From NCBI GenBank assembly GCA_013368315.1, contig JAACJM010000020.1:248001-312000 (forward strand): a stretch of 64,000 nucleotides of DNA, given 5' to 3'. Position 1 is the stretch's first letter; each line of letters starts with the position of its first letter. Positions 9,781 to 22,188 of the stretch are shown here, in pieces. This DNA is from Tetrapyrgos nigripes (lineage: Eukaryota > Basidiomycota > Agaricomycetes > Agaricales > Campanellaceae). The notes under the pieces were generated by a model. The model worked only from the letters and a program-made list of their open reading frames with translations, was not told the origin of the DNA and made no database searches. The position numbers and the translations under genes are program-made.

Positions 9781-12700
9781 ATGTCTTCGTCTTCTCCATC
9801 GTACAAGATAAAGCGTAAACCTCCGCCGAAGATCGACTTTAACGAGCGGTACCCACCTCCAGACCCCGCAGACCCTTTCCTTCCCCTCAGTGTCTTACGC
9901 GACAGATCCGCCGGTGCCGCTCAGAACAAGGACCAAGAGAGCAATCAACCTTCCTCCCCAACCTACCCGCCGAAGAGCCAGTACAGACCCCGTAGTCAAG
10001 CTGTCTTCAACGTCGTCACGCAGACGGACGCCGACTCCCTTGCCTTTTCAGTATCAAAATCCCCCAATTCTAGCCAGCTCGTCCTCCTTTCCGAAGACTA
10101 TGGTCGCGACGATGCCCGCAGTATCCTGAGTACTGCTACAGGCACTGTTGGATGGAATGATCGCAGACAGTCTAGCGCCATCAATCCATACGCTATCGTT
10201 TCAGGTGGTAGATTGGGAAGCGGTTTCGATACAGAGAGCTTTTCCAGGATGGGTTTTGATTTTGATCGTTGCCATGCTATCAGTCCCGACCCTCTTCCCT
10301 GCACTGAAACCCATGCCCTTCCAACCCCCATTCCCCCGAATACCACAGCCGCAGAACCAGGATCTCCACGTAGTCCAGGTACTCGTCTTGCTCGGCTCTT
10401 TGGCCTGAAGGACGCGAGCAAGAAAACCAGTCAAACCGGTCTGAATGAGGTCTCTTCGGGCCTCAAAGAAGCTCAGACGCTCACGCCCGTAGGAAAGGTT
10501 GACAATGACGCGCTTTTATCTGGTGTCTTCCAGCCCAGGAACGAAACCTCTAGCAAACCCAGACCCACCATCAAGCGTTTGAGACGAATATCAAACACTT
10601 CAATCGCATCGTCTGCGTATTCATCCCTTCCATCATCACCTACACGCATGGAGCGTGATGCTGCTACTATTGCATCCGTTGGGTCTATTGGCTCGATTGC
10701 TCAACCTTCTCTCAAACGATCACTTTCACCTCTTGCTTTCCGAAGCGAAGATATCTCGGAGCTGAAGGATGGTGTGAGAAAAGGAGTTGACGAGAAGAAT
10801 GGAATGGAAGAGCAGAAGGAGAGGGTGAAGCAGAAAGCCAAGCGAAAGCAGAAGAGAGTTAGTCTGCCTGCTCGTTCTTTTCTCACTGGGAGGGAAGTGC
10901 ATTCCGAATCTGAGTCTGCCCCAAGAGGATGGCGACATTTCTCGGATGTGGAGGAGTCTGACTTTGGCGAAGAAGGCGACTCTGACTATGTCAGTACAAG
11001 TGACATTTTCCGGCCGCGGCGCTATAGTATCAGCAAGAGGCGTATGTATTCCAAGACAAAGGAAACAACACCATCTTTGGATATATCCAGTTCACTTGCT
11101 CCTTCTGACCTTCGTTTCCCTCGTTCTCCATCCAACTTACACCATCATCATGCTTCCACTGCGTCTTCGTCGTCCGGGTCTTCCAATTTGACCTCGAGCT
11201 CCTCGTCTAGACCTACGTCGATGTCGACGTCCACTTCCGCGTCTTCGTACCCCTCTACGCCCAATTCCACTCCTAGGTCTTCTACTTCGACTTCTATCTC
11301 CCACTCACACGCGAAAGCCTTAGCTTCAGCCTCGAGTTCGTCTTACCCTGAACCTGAGCCTGAGCCTGCCGGTGTTGTTCATTCAAACATTCTCAGCAGC
11401 AGAGCAGCTCACTCACACGCTCCTCGTCATCTCTCCCTTTCCCTTTCCCACTCTCCAGCACATGTAGAGGCAGCAACGGAAACCTGGACGGATAAACCTT
11501 CGAAATCACCAGTATCACCCATATCGCCTATATCACCGAAATCCCCTCGCAGAGTCTTCTCAGATAGTGTAATCCCAGTGTTTGCGGCGTACCTTTCTTC
11601 GCCTACGTCTTCGTCAGAAGATCAAGACAATGACAGAGACACGGTGCCCTCTAGTCCAGTCCTAGACTCAGAGCCATCAACAACAGCTGCAAGAGCAGGA
11701 ACATGGACAGGAACAAGCACGAAACACTTGGATGCGGATGAAAATTGGGCTGCTGAGTGGGATAGGGATCGGGAGAAGGTCGGGTGTTCGCCGGCAGGCC
11801 CAAATTCCAGTCTCACGGGGACGCGGGGTCATATTTCCACTACCTTCAGTAACCACTCGAGTTGGGTTGGTGTATCGCAGCCTGTACCTGAAGGTTTAGG
11901 GAAAGGTGTGACGTATGGCAAGGACGTTGACCAGGGACTTGGGTCTGGGCTTGGAGGGAAAAGACCATCGGAGTCGAAGTTCAAGCTTAGTGTGAAGAAG
12001 ATTTTGAAGGCGTTGAAGCCTAAGGAGAAGGAACACGAGGAGGAGGATATGTTGAAAGGGCCTGGCCATGGACAATGGCAAGGGCAACGACAAGTACACG
12101 AGACCTATGCTTCCCCTGAGGTCCAGACGCAGACGGTTGCAGAGGTTGCCCTGTCGTCATCGACAAACTTGGAAGAGACGACGAAAGAGCGTGATTGTGA
12201 AGTCGATGAGCAGCAGCAGTAAGTTTCTTTTGTGTCTAGCCTTTTGACTCCGAGTACTCACCATGTTCTTCAGGGATGGTGCTACTCCTATCAGTGCTGC
12301 CGACTCCATATTCCCCTTGTCTTCTTTGCATGCTGCGGGTACGTCAGCCCAGCATGCAAGGAAGGCTTCTACGTCGTCTTCCAGGTGGTCTGCTAGGAGT
12401 ACAGTCGCAGTGGACTTGCATATGAAGGATGAGGTCGATGCTTCTCATACACGCGTTGAAGAGGCTGAATCCGAAGCTGCCAAGGCTATAGACAGCGCAG
12501 ACGTTCAGTTGAATGATGGCGACGACGACGGGATCAACATGATCATCGTGAACGAAGAAAATATATGGGAGAGGTGTGGTCCCAGTCGTATGAGTACGAT
12601 TGCGAGCGAGGTCGAGTTTGACGGGGTTGCTGAAGAGCAGTCTGAAAAACATGGCTTGCATTCCACGGGTCCATCTCGTTCCCAGTCTGCTACTCCCGAA

Positions 12701-12820
12701 GACGTCGAAGAAGATGCTCGTTCGTTTCACTACCACTACCGTTCTATGTCTACCCGACGGCGGCGGACAGTCTCGGATGACGAGTCTAAGCGTGTAGGTT
12801 TAGACGAGGTTTTTGCATGA
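9781..12820 (+). CDS. Large Ser-rich low-complexity protein, function unknown
   Basis: Two exons, 9781-12218 and 12274-12820, join at a GTAAGT...TTCAG intron (12219-12273) and encode 994 aa. It begins MSSSSPSYKIKRKPPPKIDF followed by ERYPPPDPADPFLP. The middle is dominated by Ser/Thr/Pro tracts, for example around residues 450-540. A basic Lys/Arg/Glu patch (KERVKQKAKRKQKRVSLPAR) lies near residue 355, and a basic patch with SKFKLSVKKILKALKPKEKE near residue 750. No signal peptide, membrane segment or known domain was seen. Composition suggests a largely disordered, probably intracellular protein; the basic patches could bind membrane or nucleic acid, which is inference. It is not recognised as a named family. 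Confidence 0.7.
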
Positions 12821-13181
12821 TGGACTCGTTCCTCATAGATTCGCTATTTATGTATATTCTCTATTTCGTCTCTGCTCTTTCTCCAGTCTTTCCATCCAGA
12901 ATCCCTTGTTGTACTTTTAGTTATGTAAACCATCTACATAAACATTAGGCTACTGCTACTGCTAGATGATCCTTCGTATAATTATCTACACCTCACCTTA
13001 CTACAATCTGTCTTTCTTTAGTAATGAAACGATATGCCTTCATTCTTCAAAGCCGCCTCCAGCTGAGCGTAGTACAAAGTCGGTCACCTTGGACCGTTGT
13101 TTAGGTAATCGAAGAAGACGCACGTGGGCCTCTTCAGTGACACGCAGCCGGGAGCTTTCTTGAAGTTGATTGAAGGCCATA
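12821..13181. other. Intergenic between the low-complexity protein and the transporter
   Basis: About 360 bp holding the 3' flank of one gene and the promoter of the next, both on the plus strand. A GCACGTGG E-box lies near 13120-13127, about 55 bases before the transporter ATG. No other feature is seen. Confidence 0.4.
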
Positions 13182-16064
13182 ATGACATCCCCGTCCACGC
13201 CAGTGAACATTCGCTTTAGGCCTCAATCTACAGACCTCGATTCAGAGACTGCCGGTCAACCAGGCTCTTTTGTTAGCGGCTCGCCAGGTCTTCGAGCCCT
13301 TCGTGCTCAGTATTCCGGTACTCCTCCCCGAGGACTCGAGATTCCTCCCCGTAACATTCCTTCACGCAGTGAAACACCACTAGCTGGCTCAGTACCCGGT
13401 GGTGACACTTTACCTGCTCGTAACACTTCCAATCCTTCCAATCCTCCTCCGGGAAGTCCAGCAAACGTTCCAGTTGATTTGGATGACCTTCCTCCTGAAG
13501 AGAAAGCCAGGATATTAGGGAGACATTTAGTCTCGAAGGAGGAGAGAGAACGAGAGTTGCACGAGGAGGGCACCTCAAATGTCGTGGCACCTTCTACGTC
13601 TCGACGTTCATCTGGGTCAAATCCACCAGTGCTCGCAAGGGAGGATACGGAACCGTTTCCAATCCATTATGATGCTCCTGGCGCGGATGTAACGTGCGTA
13701 TCTAGTTCCTGCTTCAAGGAACCCAGCTTTGCTGACGAATTTCTTCCTCAGACACGATATTTACAAATGGCATGCTCAAACTCGTCGACAGGCTAATCGA
13801 CCTCGCGCTGCATCTTATGCTGCTAGTACTTTAACTCCAGATCCCGCTTTTGAGCATATACACGAGCCAGGTGGTTTCCGTCGTAACTACGTGTTGTTGA
13901 AGGCCAATGAGCAAGGAGAAGAGCCGACTATTTTGAACAACTTCATAGACTTCTTGTACCTCTTTGGACATTATGTCAGTCTCACTTATGTTTTGCATGA
14001 TACTTTTCTCATTCCAGTCATAGGCTGGAGAGGATCTGGAAGAGGATGAAGAAGGCGAGGAGGACGACCTGGAAGAAGGTTATTCAACTTCAAATCGTCC
14101 TGGTCCATCGGGTCAGCAGTCCAGCCTGAATCGTCGTCGCTTACCGGAAGCCGGTTTCTCAGAGACGGATCCGCTCCTGCCTTCCAGACTCGATACGGAC
14201 AGGTCAAGGTCAAGATCGAGGAGAAGGGCAAATTCTGTTGGACCAAACGGTAATGCAACGGTAACGCAAGCAGTATTGATGGTGAGTCCAGATTACGCCT
14301 TGGCTGGGTTGGTGCTGAGCTGACAATCCTTCAAGTTGCTGAAAGGTTTCGTGGGCACTGGAGTTCTCTTTTTGGGCAAGGCGTGAGTGTCATTCCCGGT
14401 ACTAGCACCAGTGTGAGTTCCTAACACATGTTCCAGTTTCCTTAACGGCGGCATCCTGTTCTCCTCGCTGCTGTTCATCTTTATCGCCATCGTCTCCCTT
14501 CATTCGTTCCTCCTTCTCGTACGCGCTAAATTTGTGGTTCCTGGGTCTTTTGGAGGTGTGGTTAACGTCAGATATGTGATGACATTGTTTAATGACTATT
14601 CACAGATATCGGCGGTCATCTCTACGGTCCCTGGCTGCGTTATCTCATTCTCACATCCATTGTGGTTTCCCAAATCGGTTTCGTCGGTGCCTACACCATT
14701 TTCGTAGCGGAGAATCTACAAGCCTTCGTATCAGGTGTCACCAAATGCATGACTGTGTTATCTGTCAAATGGTTCATCCTCATACAATGCATGGTCTTCC
14801 TTCCGTTGAGTCTAATTCGAGATATTGTGAAGCTGAGCTCAACAGCTTTGGTGGCGGACGCCTTCATTCTGGCGGGCTTGATATACATCTTCTCATCTGA
14901 GTTTTCCCTCATTGCGGAAAGAGGAACACGAGAAGTCGCGCTGTTCAACCCCAAAGATTTCTCTCTTTTCGTTGGGTGAGTTGTATTGTTGTTGTCGTCT
15001 TGGCACTCTTCCATTTCGTACTAACCTGCTTCTGTTCCATTTTACAGCACAGCTGTCTTCTCATTTGAGGGTATCGGACTGGTAATCACCTGCTCCGTCT
15101 TTTACCGCAGATTGAAGCTAATCTTCACCTTGCCGCTATAGATCATCCCCATAACTGATTCCATGAGAGAGCCCCGCAAGTTCCCCAAAGTGTTATCCGG
15201 TGTCATGGCTTTCCTGCTGTGTATGTACTGTCGTTCTTGTGTCTATTCCCCAAAATCTAATTCTGGACCCATTCGGCTTCACATCTATCCAGTGCTTTTC
15301 GGTGGATCAGGTGTCTTGGCATACCTGACCTTTGGATCGGAGATTAACACCAACATCTTGGTCAACTTGAACCCCGCAAGTAAGATGGTCCAAGCTGTAT
15401 GTCCCTTTTCTGTACTCCATAATTGCTTCTGATACTAATCTCATTCTAATTTCATTCATTCATTCATTCCATCCCACCTCATCTCATTTCGCCGCTTCCT
15501 CATGCTAGGTGCAATTCCTCTACTCCCTCGCCATCCTCCTTTCGGTCCCTCTACAGCTTTTCCCTGCTGTTAGAATTATGGAAAACGGATTGTTCACTCG
15601 TAGTGGGAAAGCAGATATGCGTGTCAAATGGATGAAGAACTGTTTTAGGTTTGCCATCGTCATCTTGACGGGTGTAATAGCTGTCGCAGGGGCAAATGAC
15701 CTCGACAAGTTTGTTGCTCTGGTTGGATGTTTTGCTTGGTGAGTCGAGGTTTTCGGTTTGTGGAGTCGTTTCCCCAGGTACTAATGGGATTACTTTGTGA
15801 ACCAGTGTGCCATTATGCTATGTCTACCCTGCAATGTTGCATTACAAGGCTTGTGCGCATACTCGAAAACAGAAGATGGGAGATATAGCGATGATTGTGT
15901 TTGGGTTGATTGTAGCGGCGTATACGACTGTGCAGACTATCAAGGTCAGTTTTCACTTGTCACCGAACAACCTCGTGCTTATCTCTTGCATGTGCTACCT
16001 ATAGTTGATGGCGGAACCTTCCAATGGCGGTGGTTCTCCTGCTATTGGTTCCTGTCAACACTGA
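13182..16064 (+). CDS. AVT3: Vacuolar amino-acid transporter, AVT3/AVT4 type (AAAP family)
   Basis: Twelve exons (first 13182-13693, last 16005-16064) splice in frame to 724 aa. The N-terminal ~300 residues are hydrophilic and cytosolic, with LYLFGHYAGEDLEEDEEG, a typical signature of the fungal Avt3/Avt4 group, then an SRSRSRRR patch. The transmembrane core follows: LLKGFVGTGVLFLGKAFLNG (helix 1 with its unwound GTGVLFLGKAF motif), VPGSFGDIGGHLYGPW, QIGFVGAYTIFVAENLQAF, FSFEGIGLIIPITDSM, LFGGSGVLAYLTFG and QFLYSLAILLSVPLQLFPA. These are standard for Aa_trans transporters, with about ten or eleven helices expected. Yeast Avt3/Avt4 export neutral amino acids from the vacuole. The start at 13182 is the first ATG in frame; an in-frame non-ATG extension exists upstream. 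Family and location are confident; substrate range is inferred. Confidence 0.9.
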
Positions 16065-16475
16065 GTGTTTGACTGTTGGCAGAAGCACGGCGGTACAGAG
16101 TGTCATAAGTCGTTTGTTCTCGGTTTTAGCGTTGCAAGACCAGGTTGGACGTTAGATATCGGACTGAGTACATTACTACCCACATATACTACAGATCTTT
16201 GATATGATTTAGTTATCTATAGGTACCACTTGGTTTATGTAGAGGATAGAGAATGAATCTATTTCTAGCACACTGCATGCATCGTTAACTTCGATGGAGA
16301 CGGACATCTGCGCGTCGTTAGCCGAGATAGATAGATAGATAGATAGATTACACCGGGACCGGACTAGCTGCTGATACTTTTACACCAGTCAATGACGCGC
16401 GAAGTAGCTAACGGCGAGTGTTTTTCACAGATCTTTGTCGGTTTTTGCCTTTGAGCCACTGCCAGCCCCATCATT
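16065..16475. other. Intergenic with a GATA microsatellite
   Basis: This is the 3' flank of the transporter. A short (GATA)n run lies at about 16325-16347. No gene is seen. Confidence 0.5.
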
Positions 16476-16477
16476 TA

Positions 16478-16595
16478 GAGAGTTTGCGCAAAAGCCACAG
16501 CGTGGCTTTACTGAATTGAATGCCGTAATGTTCATGTGATAATTGAATTGATGACTCGATTGAAAAGCCAAGCCCGTGGCTTTGCGCAAACTCTC
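16478..16595. mobile_element. 118-bp foldback MITE with TA target duplication
   Basis: The ends GAGAGTTTGCGCAAA and TTTGCGCAAACTCTC are perfect inverses, and the inverted repeat continues inward through GCCAC...GTGGC for about 35 bp. The element is flanked on each side by TA (16476-16477 and 16596-16597), as in Tc1/mariner-type elements. The interior is AT-rich and non-coding. Confidence 0.7.
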
Positions 16596-16604
16596 TAGAC
16601 CCGT

Positions 16605-16800
16605 CACTGCGGACGGCGATGGGTATTTGCCAGCCATTTTTGCACAGGCGTAAATCTCAAATCTTTCAGAGCAGTTTTTGCAGGCCGAACATACCCCATA
16701 TGGGACCGTTTTGAAGCCGGAATTCCATATGGGGTAGTTCCGGCGCCGAGCAGAAGGTTGCACAAAAATGGATGGCAAATACCCATCGCCGTCCGCTGTG
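16605..16800. mobile_element. CACTA-like hairpin MITE, copy 2
   Basis: A 196-bp foldback element. The left end is CACTGCGGACGGCGATGGGT; the right end inverts to CACAGCGGACGGCGATGGGT. The inner pair CCCCATATGG...CCATATGGGG mirrors copy 1. A 3-bp duplication, CGT, flanks it at 16602-16604 and 16801-16803. It lies 78 bp before the start codon of the TPR/CCCH gene and 9 bp from the TA-type MITE, so it probably sits in that gene's promoter or 5' UTR. Confidence 0.8.
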
Positions 16801-16878
16801 CGTCTTCATTACTATACCTCTTTCTTCTATCCCCCAAACCACGTCCTACTCTCCACTAAACCCTCACTAATCTATCTT

Positions 16879-18660
16879 ATGTCCTCTAACTCAAAACCAA
16901 ACACTAACGGAACCAACGGAAAAGGAAAGGGCAAGAGCCAAAAACGCACCAAGCAAGCGCAGGAAGCTTCAGTCTCTCAGTATCATACCGAACTCTCTGC
17001 TGAATATCTACAATTAACGCTGTACGTCGGGCTTCCCCCTCTCCTTGATGATGGTGGTGTCCACCGTACTTAAAACGAGCACTTTTACCACTGGCACTGC
17101 TACAGATACAAGGATGCTCTTAGATGTGCTAATAGAGCGCTCGAGCTGGATCCTAAACTCCTGGCTGCAAGAGTGAGAAGAGGAATAGCGAGGAAGAACT
17201 TGGGGTTGTTGGATGCGGCATTGGCAGGTGCGTTGTGTTTTTGGACTTTTGGTGCATTGTTTTCTGACCTTTTTCTATCCTTTGTGCTGGACACAGACTT
17301 GGACACAGTACTATCCATCGATCCCAGTCTCTTCGTCGTGCGAGAACTGAGGGACGAGATACGCCTTGCTAAGCAGACGGGACGCGACGAAAATCAAATT
17401 ACGCTAGAGCCGGTGCACACGACACAGAACGATCCAGATATCGCAGAGTCTTCCCAGTCTCAACCTCAGAGTATGGACAAGCACGAGAGCAATAGTGTGG
17501 AGTCTAGCGCAGACAAGGAAACTGTTGCTGCGCCGTCATCAAGTAACGTTGGAGACTCTGACTCTGACGAAGAAGAAGACGAAGAAGAAGAAGACGACGA
17601 CGACGACGATATCATGGTCGGGTCGGTTTCTTCACTGACATCCTCCGAAAAGCCTCCAAGCTCAAAAGTGGTCGAAGACTATAATCTACCATATTATGAC
17701 TCGTCACCGCAGTCCAATGAAGTCAATGGAGCGCAGACACCAGGAAACGAGCTTGACCATCTTGGTAATGGGACTGCGTGTCGTTTCTATAACCACAATG
17801 GTTGCAATCGCGGGACGACCTGTACGTTTGCACATGCTCCTGACTCAAAGAGTGTCCGAGACGAACGGTGAAGTTGTTTACTTGATGCCTCTGCGCTTTG
17901 TGTTCTGATAGGTTTTTTTTCCCCCCCTTTTTTCCTTTTCGTTACAGCGGAAAGAACGTGTGTCTCTACTTTCTCATTGGCAAATGCAAATGGGACAATC
18001 AAAGCTGTATCTATTCACACTCCAAGGCATTCCTAATGGCGTCTGTATCGTCCCAACGTGCCTCTTCCGACTCTGCTTCCAACCCATCTCAACCCTTCAC
18101 ACTATCTGCATCGTTTGCACCGCTTGCGAGCTCTTCTTCAAATACCGCTACTCGTCCGCCTGAAGGCGACCTCAAAGGATGGTGGAACAACCCCGAGCGA
18201 GCAGCCGAAATCCGTGAACTAGTTACAAAGAGGGACGAAAAGGGACGCATAGCGCACGAAGTCCGTGTAGCCTCTTTCAGCGCTCGCACCAAAACCAAAC
18301 GCTCAAAGAAGGATAAGGCTGGGAAGAACGTTACCAGTCCCAGCATCCCTTCTACTACCTTGGATACCCTCCTCAACGAGATGCGTCGGAGATATTACGA
18401 AGATGATTCGGATTTCGACAGTTTGGATTATCCATTAGATTATGATACGGATTTAGAAGACGAGTTGGAGATGGAGCAGAGGTTTCGGAATGGTGGTTTT
18501 ACTGATGACGAAGTGATGGAGTTGCTATGTCAGGGCGTCAAACCCTGGGATGATGATGCGGGGGTGAGTCTTTCTGTGTCAATTTTACAAGGTATGACTG
18601 ACGTTTGCGGGCGCTGTGTTTTAGATGGTGCTTACTGCTCTCTCTGGAGATTGGTACTGA
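16879..18660 (+). CDS. TPR-repeat and CCCH zinc-finger protein
   Basis: Five exons, 16879-17021, 17106-17227, 17297-17867, 17948-18563 and 18625-18660, give 495 aa. The Lys/Asn/Gly-rich N-terminus is followed by a TPR-like helix pair: YKDALRCANRALELDPKLLA, then ARVRRGIARKNLGLLDAALAD and LDTVLSIDPS. After a Ser/Asp/Glu tract (DEEEDEEEEDDDDDD) come two CCCH fingers: CRFYNHNGCNRGTTCTFAH (Cx7Cx5Cx3H, near residue 255) and CLYFLIGKCKWDNQSCIYSH (Cx7Cx6Cx3H). The C-terminal part is charged and ends in an acidic segment. CCCH fingers of this type usually bind RNA; pairing with TPRs suggests an RNA-processing or translation-linked adaptor, which is inference. Two MITEs occupy the upstream region. Start 16879 is the only ATG that leaves a full TPR exon in frame. 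Confidence 0.8.
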
Positions 18661-20570
18661 TTCAAGGTTGACGTTGGAAGTCATCCGTGAAGAAAAGTCA
18701 TGACTATAGATACCCACTGGAAGATCTGATTACAAAAGGTGTTCCTTATGCTGTTCTGTGTTGTATGCTTAGAAATGTAGCCTCTTATTTAGACTATGTG
18801 TATGTATCTGTAAAAAGTAATGGTACTATGTTTTGTTTTTTGAGGTGGAGTTGGGGGTGGCTTACTAAGCCATAGATACCCTTGACTCCGACGGCCATCA
18901 TCCATCGCTGTCTGCTGGCACTTCACCTAAATGCTCATCTCATCGAACTCGATTGTATGGAACAGCTTCCCTTCCCCTACAATAAGCAATGACGGCCCTG
19001 TGCCGAGGCAGTGGAGATTTACTCTTTGCACAATGAAAATCAGAGCACCTCAACTTGAACTGTCATTGCGGAACTGAGGTGCGTAATCAGCGTCCAGATG
19101 TTTATCACCTAATTTTCACCTTTTTCGTTTACTCCTTTAGGCTTGAGAAGCTTTCTCATAGCCACTCTAGTATACCCAGCCACAGCTGAGCGATGAAAGA
19201 AATTTGCTGAAATTATCAGTGTTGGCCCTTAGTCCAATTTATTGAGAGTTGAAGCGGTGTTCCTTAGACCCTTTCTAGACATTGACTCCAGACAAGAATG
19301 GAACCCTTCAATGTAGATCCCTCCGTTGCTTGCTTTAGCAAACATTTTCGGTCGGCGTAGATTTTTCTCCGCCGAATATTACAGGTCCTTTGTTTTCCGG
19401 GATCCCTCCAACTTCTTCAGGACAGGTCCCGGTGGGTTTCCATGTGCTAATGTTGCTTTACTGAAGTTTTTCTCTCCAAAATGTGATTGCAGGTTGCCTT
19501 TCCTTGAAACATTATGTTTCGCGTTGCCAACTGGCCTTGAGATTCCGCCGGTAAGCGCTTCGAAAGATCTGCAGCCCACTCTGCCACGTTCCTGCCACAT
19601 ATCTAGCCCCGGTACTTCCTGCAACGAAATTGTATATCAGTAACGTTAGAGGTCTGTTTGAGAGGCATCAAATCATGTTCGTCTTGTTTCAGTTCAGTTC
19701 ATGAGAAGATCCATGGATTGCTTGTTCGTCTGCCTGCTTCAAATACCAACTCGAACCAGAAAGGACGAGCAAATCAGGACGAGGTTGGAGTCCCAGCTGG
19801 GAAAAAAGACATAACATGAACACATGAGGCCCGTTGTGCTGTTCGTTTGAACTCTAAACGCTTCTGGAAAATATAGATCGTTTCCGCGGACAGGTAGTCA
19901 CTCTACTCCATGTATGGATTTTCGACGCCACTCTGGTGGACTATATGAAGAAGGACCGATCTGCCGCTCATTCTTGCTGGTTTTTCCGCTCGCGCGTCTT
20001 CTTGATTGATTGATTTCGGGCTTTATGACTTGCTTTCTAAGTATCTACCGGACAAGGTTCAAACTGGCTCGGTTCGAGTTAGAAAATCTGTCCAGAAGGT
20101 GCGGCGTCAAGCCTTCTTGGTCCCATGACTGCCGCGAGAAAGATTGACAGTCCTCATATACCCCTCAGGTAAGGGATTGTTGAGTTCTTTCTTCCCCCCC
20201 CCCCCCCCCTTTCCCCTTGACGAACACTAGACTCAGACCAATCGGACAAGCCGACTCAAACCGCCTGTTTTATTCAGGGCGGCTTGGGTGCGTGGGAGCA
20301 GTGACGGAAATGTAACGACCGAGGATGGTGTGTATGTTCTATCGCTGCGGAGGTGGCCCCCCATACTGATCATTATAACGATCCTGTAAGTTTTATTCCG
20401 CTGAAGGCCGTTCCGAGTCAGAAGTCATCATACAACTCAAGAGCTGTTGTCTTCTCTTTCGGGGGGGTTCAACGACGTCACATCGATTTTGGGAAATATA
20501 AAGGCTGTGGTATTTGAGGGCGCAGGTACGTGTTGGTCTTTTGGATACCACGAGCACGTCCGACCCATCC
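18661..20570. other. Long intergenic stretch, no gene seen
   Basis: About 1.9 kb with no supported gene. It contains a 16-base poly-C run at about 20194-20209 and probably the promoter and 5' leader of the zinc-finger gene at 20571. Open frames here are short, lack splice-consistent partners and match no family known to me. Confidence 0.5.
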
Positions 20571-22078
20571 ATGCAGTATCCCGCCCTTCACAATTCGGCT
20601 ATGCCGCCTGTCCAGTCATCCCGCGACGAAATCCGCGACGAAATCCTCATCGTGGTGACAGAAGATACGCAAGGGTAAGCTCGTCGTCATCATCTTGCAC
20701 CTTGTATTGACCAAAGAACTAACTCGACATCGACTTCTTCTTTTCTCTGAATTCCCTTCCGCTGCCAACAGCCCAGTGACTGTCCTTGACCGAGTCCCTC
20801 TGCCTCTGCCTACCGGTGTCCCAGGTCCCAACCAACTGGATTTCTTCACGGTGTACGACCCGGTCACCCTACAGCCTCCACCATCTCCGTCTGGGCTCAG
20901 CGACTGTATGGGACAACTCGACCTCGACCTCGGCAGTCCGCGATACTCCCCTTCTTTTGACGCAGACGCTTCCATTGACCCAGATTGGCTGTCGCATCCA
21001 TCGAGTCACAACACCGGTCCGAAAGAGGTGGCGGATCCTTCAGGCACCGGTATCGACGACTCGTTTCTTTTCCAAAGACCTGCCCCGCCTCCCTTGAACA
21101 TGTTTTTCTCTGAGTCGGCGATGCCTGTACTCGCCAACTCTAGTTCACCCACATCACCAGCAACCTGGAGCTCTTCTAGTGTCTCTCCTTCCTCTTCCTT
21201 ATACGACCTCGATGCCATTCCATCACCGCTGGGCCCTAGCCCGTCAGGATTTCGTACTCTCGACGGAAATGCGCTCTCACCTGTTTCTACTGCTTCAGAG
21301 TCATCCACGTCATCTCCCTCATGGGCGTTTCCGGCGGGATACATCCCCGGATCACCTTCATCTTACTTCAACGCCTATCCACATCGTGGCGAAGATGACA
21401 ATGTGCTCGGGGTGTCTACCTTTTCCACTTCATCTGGTTACTCGACCGAGTACGACTTCCCGTTGACCCCCTACACACCAGAATCATCAGCACTTTTCGC
21501 CCCTGATGTTGGTCTTCAGAATTTTAATCACTTCTCTCATGAACCTACCTTCGGTGTCACCTGGGATATTCATCCCAGGAATGAGACTCTTCCGTTTTCT
21601 GAGCAATACGTTGAGCTAGTCAGTACCGTTCATGACTTTGCTCCTTCTCTTCCACACACCGGAGGCACCATGATGTCGCATCCAACAACCATCCTGTCAG
21701 ACCAAAGTGATCAACCTCCATCTTCTTCATCGTCAGACGTAGGTCCAAACCCGTGGAGGTTCGAGGTGGCTACGAAGGCAGTTGTAGCAGCCGCTAAGAA
21801 GAGGAGAAGGACGGATAAGGCCCACAGGAAGCTCTTTGACTGCCCTCATTGTGGAAGCAGTTTCACTTCCTCCCAGAACTTGCGATGTATGTCATCATCC
21901 TAGATATTGAAATCAGACATTTGCTAACGTTTCTTTAGATCATGTCGACTCGCATCAAGGCATCAAAAACTTCCGGTGCCAGGATTGCGGCCGTGCTTTT
22001 GGGACTCCTCATGTTCTAAGGAGGCATCACAAGACTTGCCCGAGAATAGCACGTAAACGTCGAAGTAGGAGCCTTTAG
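20571..22078 (+). CDS. C2H2/C2HC zinc-finger transcription factor, family member 1
   Basis: Three exons, 20571-20674, 20772-21886 and 21939-22078, encode 452 aa. The N-terminus reads MQYPALHNSAMPPVQSSRDE then EILIVVTEDTQG; residues about 35-360 are Ser/Pro/Asp-rich, resembling an activation domain. The last ~60 residues hold two fingers: CPHCGSSFTSSQNLRYHVDSH (Cx2Cx12Hx3H) and CQDCGRAFGTPHVLRRHHKTC (Cx2Cx12Hx3C), with basic tails (KKRRRTDKAHRK before, ARKRRSRSL after) likely to act in nuclear import. The last intron splits the first finger after the codon for the Arg in NLR, in phase 1. The same architecture and intron position occur in the genes at 23604, 29621 and 39784. It probably binds DNA in the nucleus; targets are unknown. 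Confidence 0.78.
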
Positions 22079-22188
22079 CGCTTTGACCTCGACAATGTAA
22101 CCACGTCAGCTCACGGATGTCATAAACTCTCTGCGAGCCTCACTACAGTTCATGGTTTTAGTCAGAAATGCTCCTTTCTTTACCAATA

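Noticed and set aside
10098..10938. Several minus-strand open frames of 60-107 codons
   Set aside because: Antisense to the 994-aa protein; low-complexity Ser codons keep the opposite strand open.
18895..18925. Partial similarity (CCATCGCTGTCTGCTGG) to the CACTA-like MITE end
   Set aside because: Too short and without the inverted partner or a target duplication.
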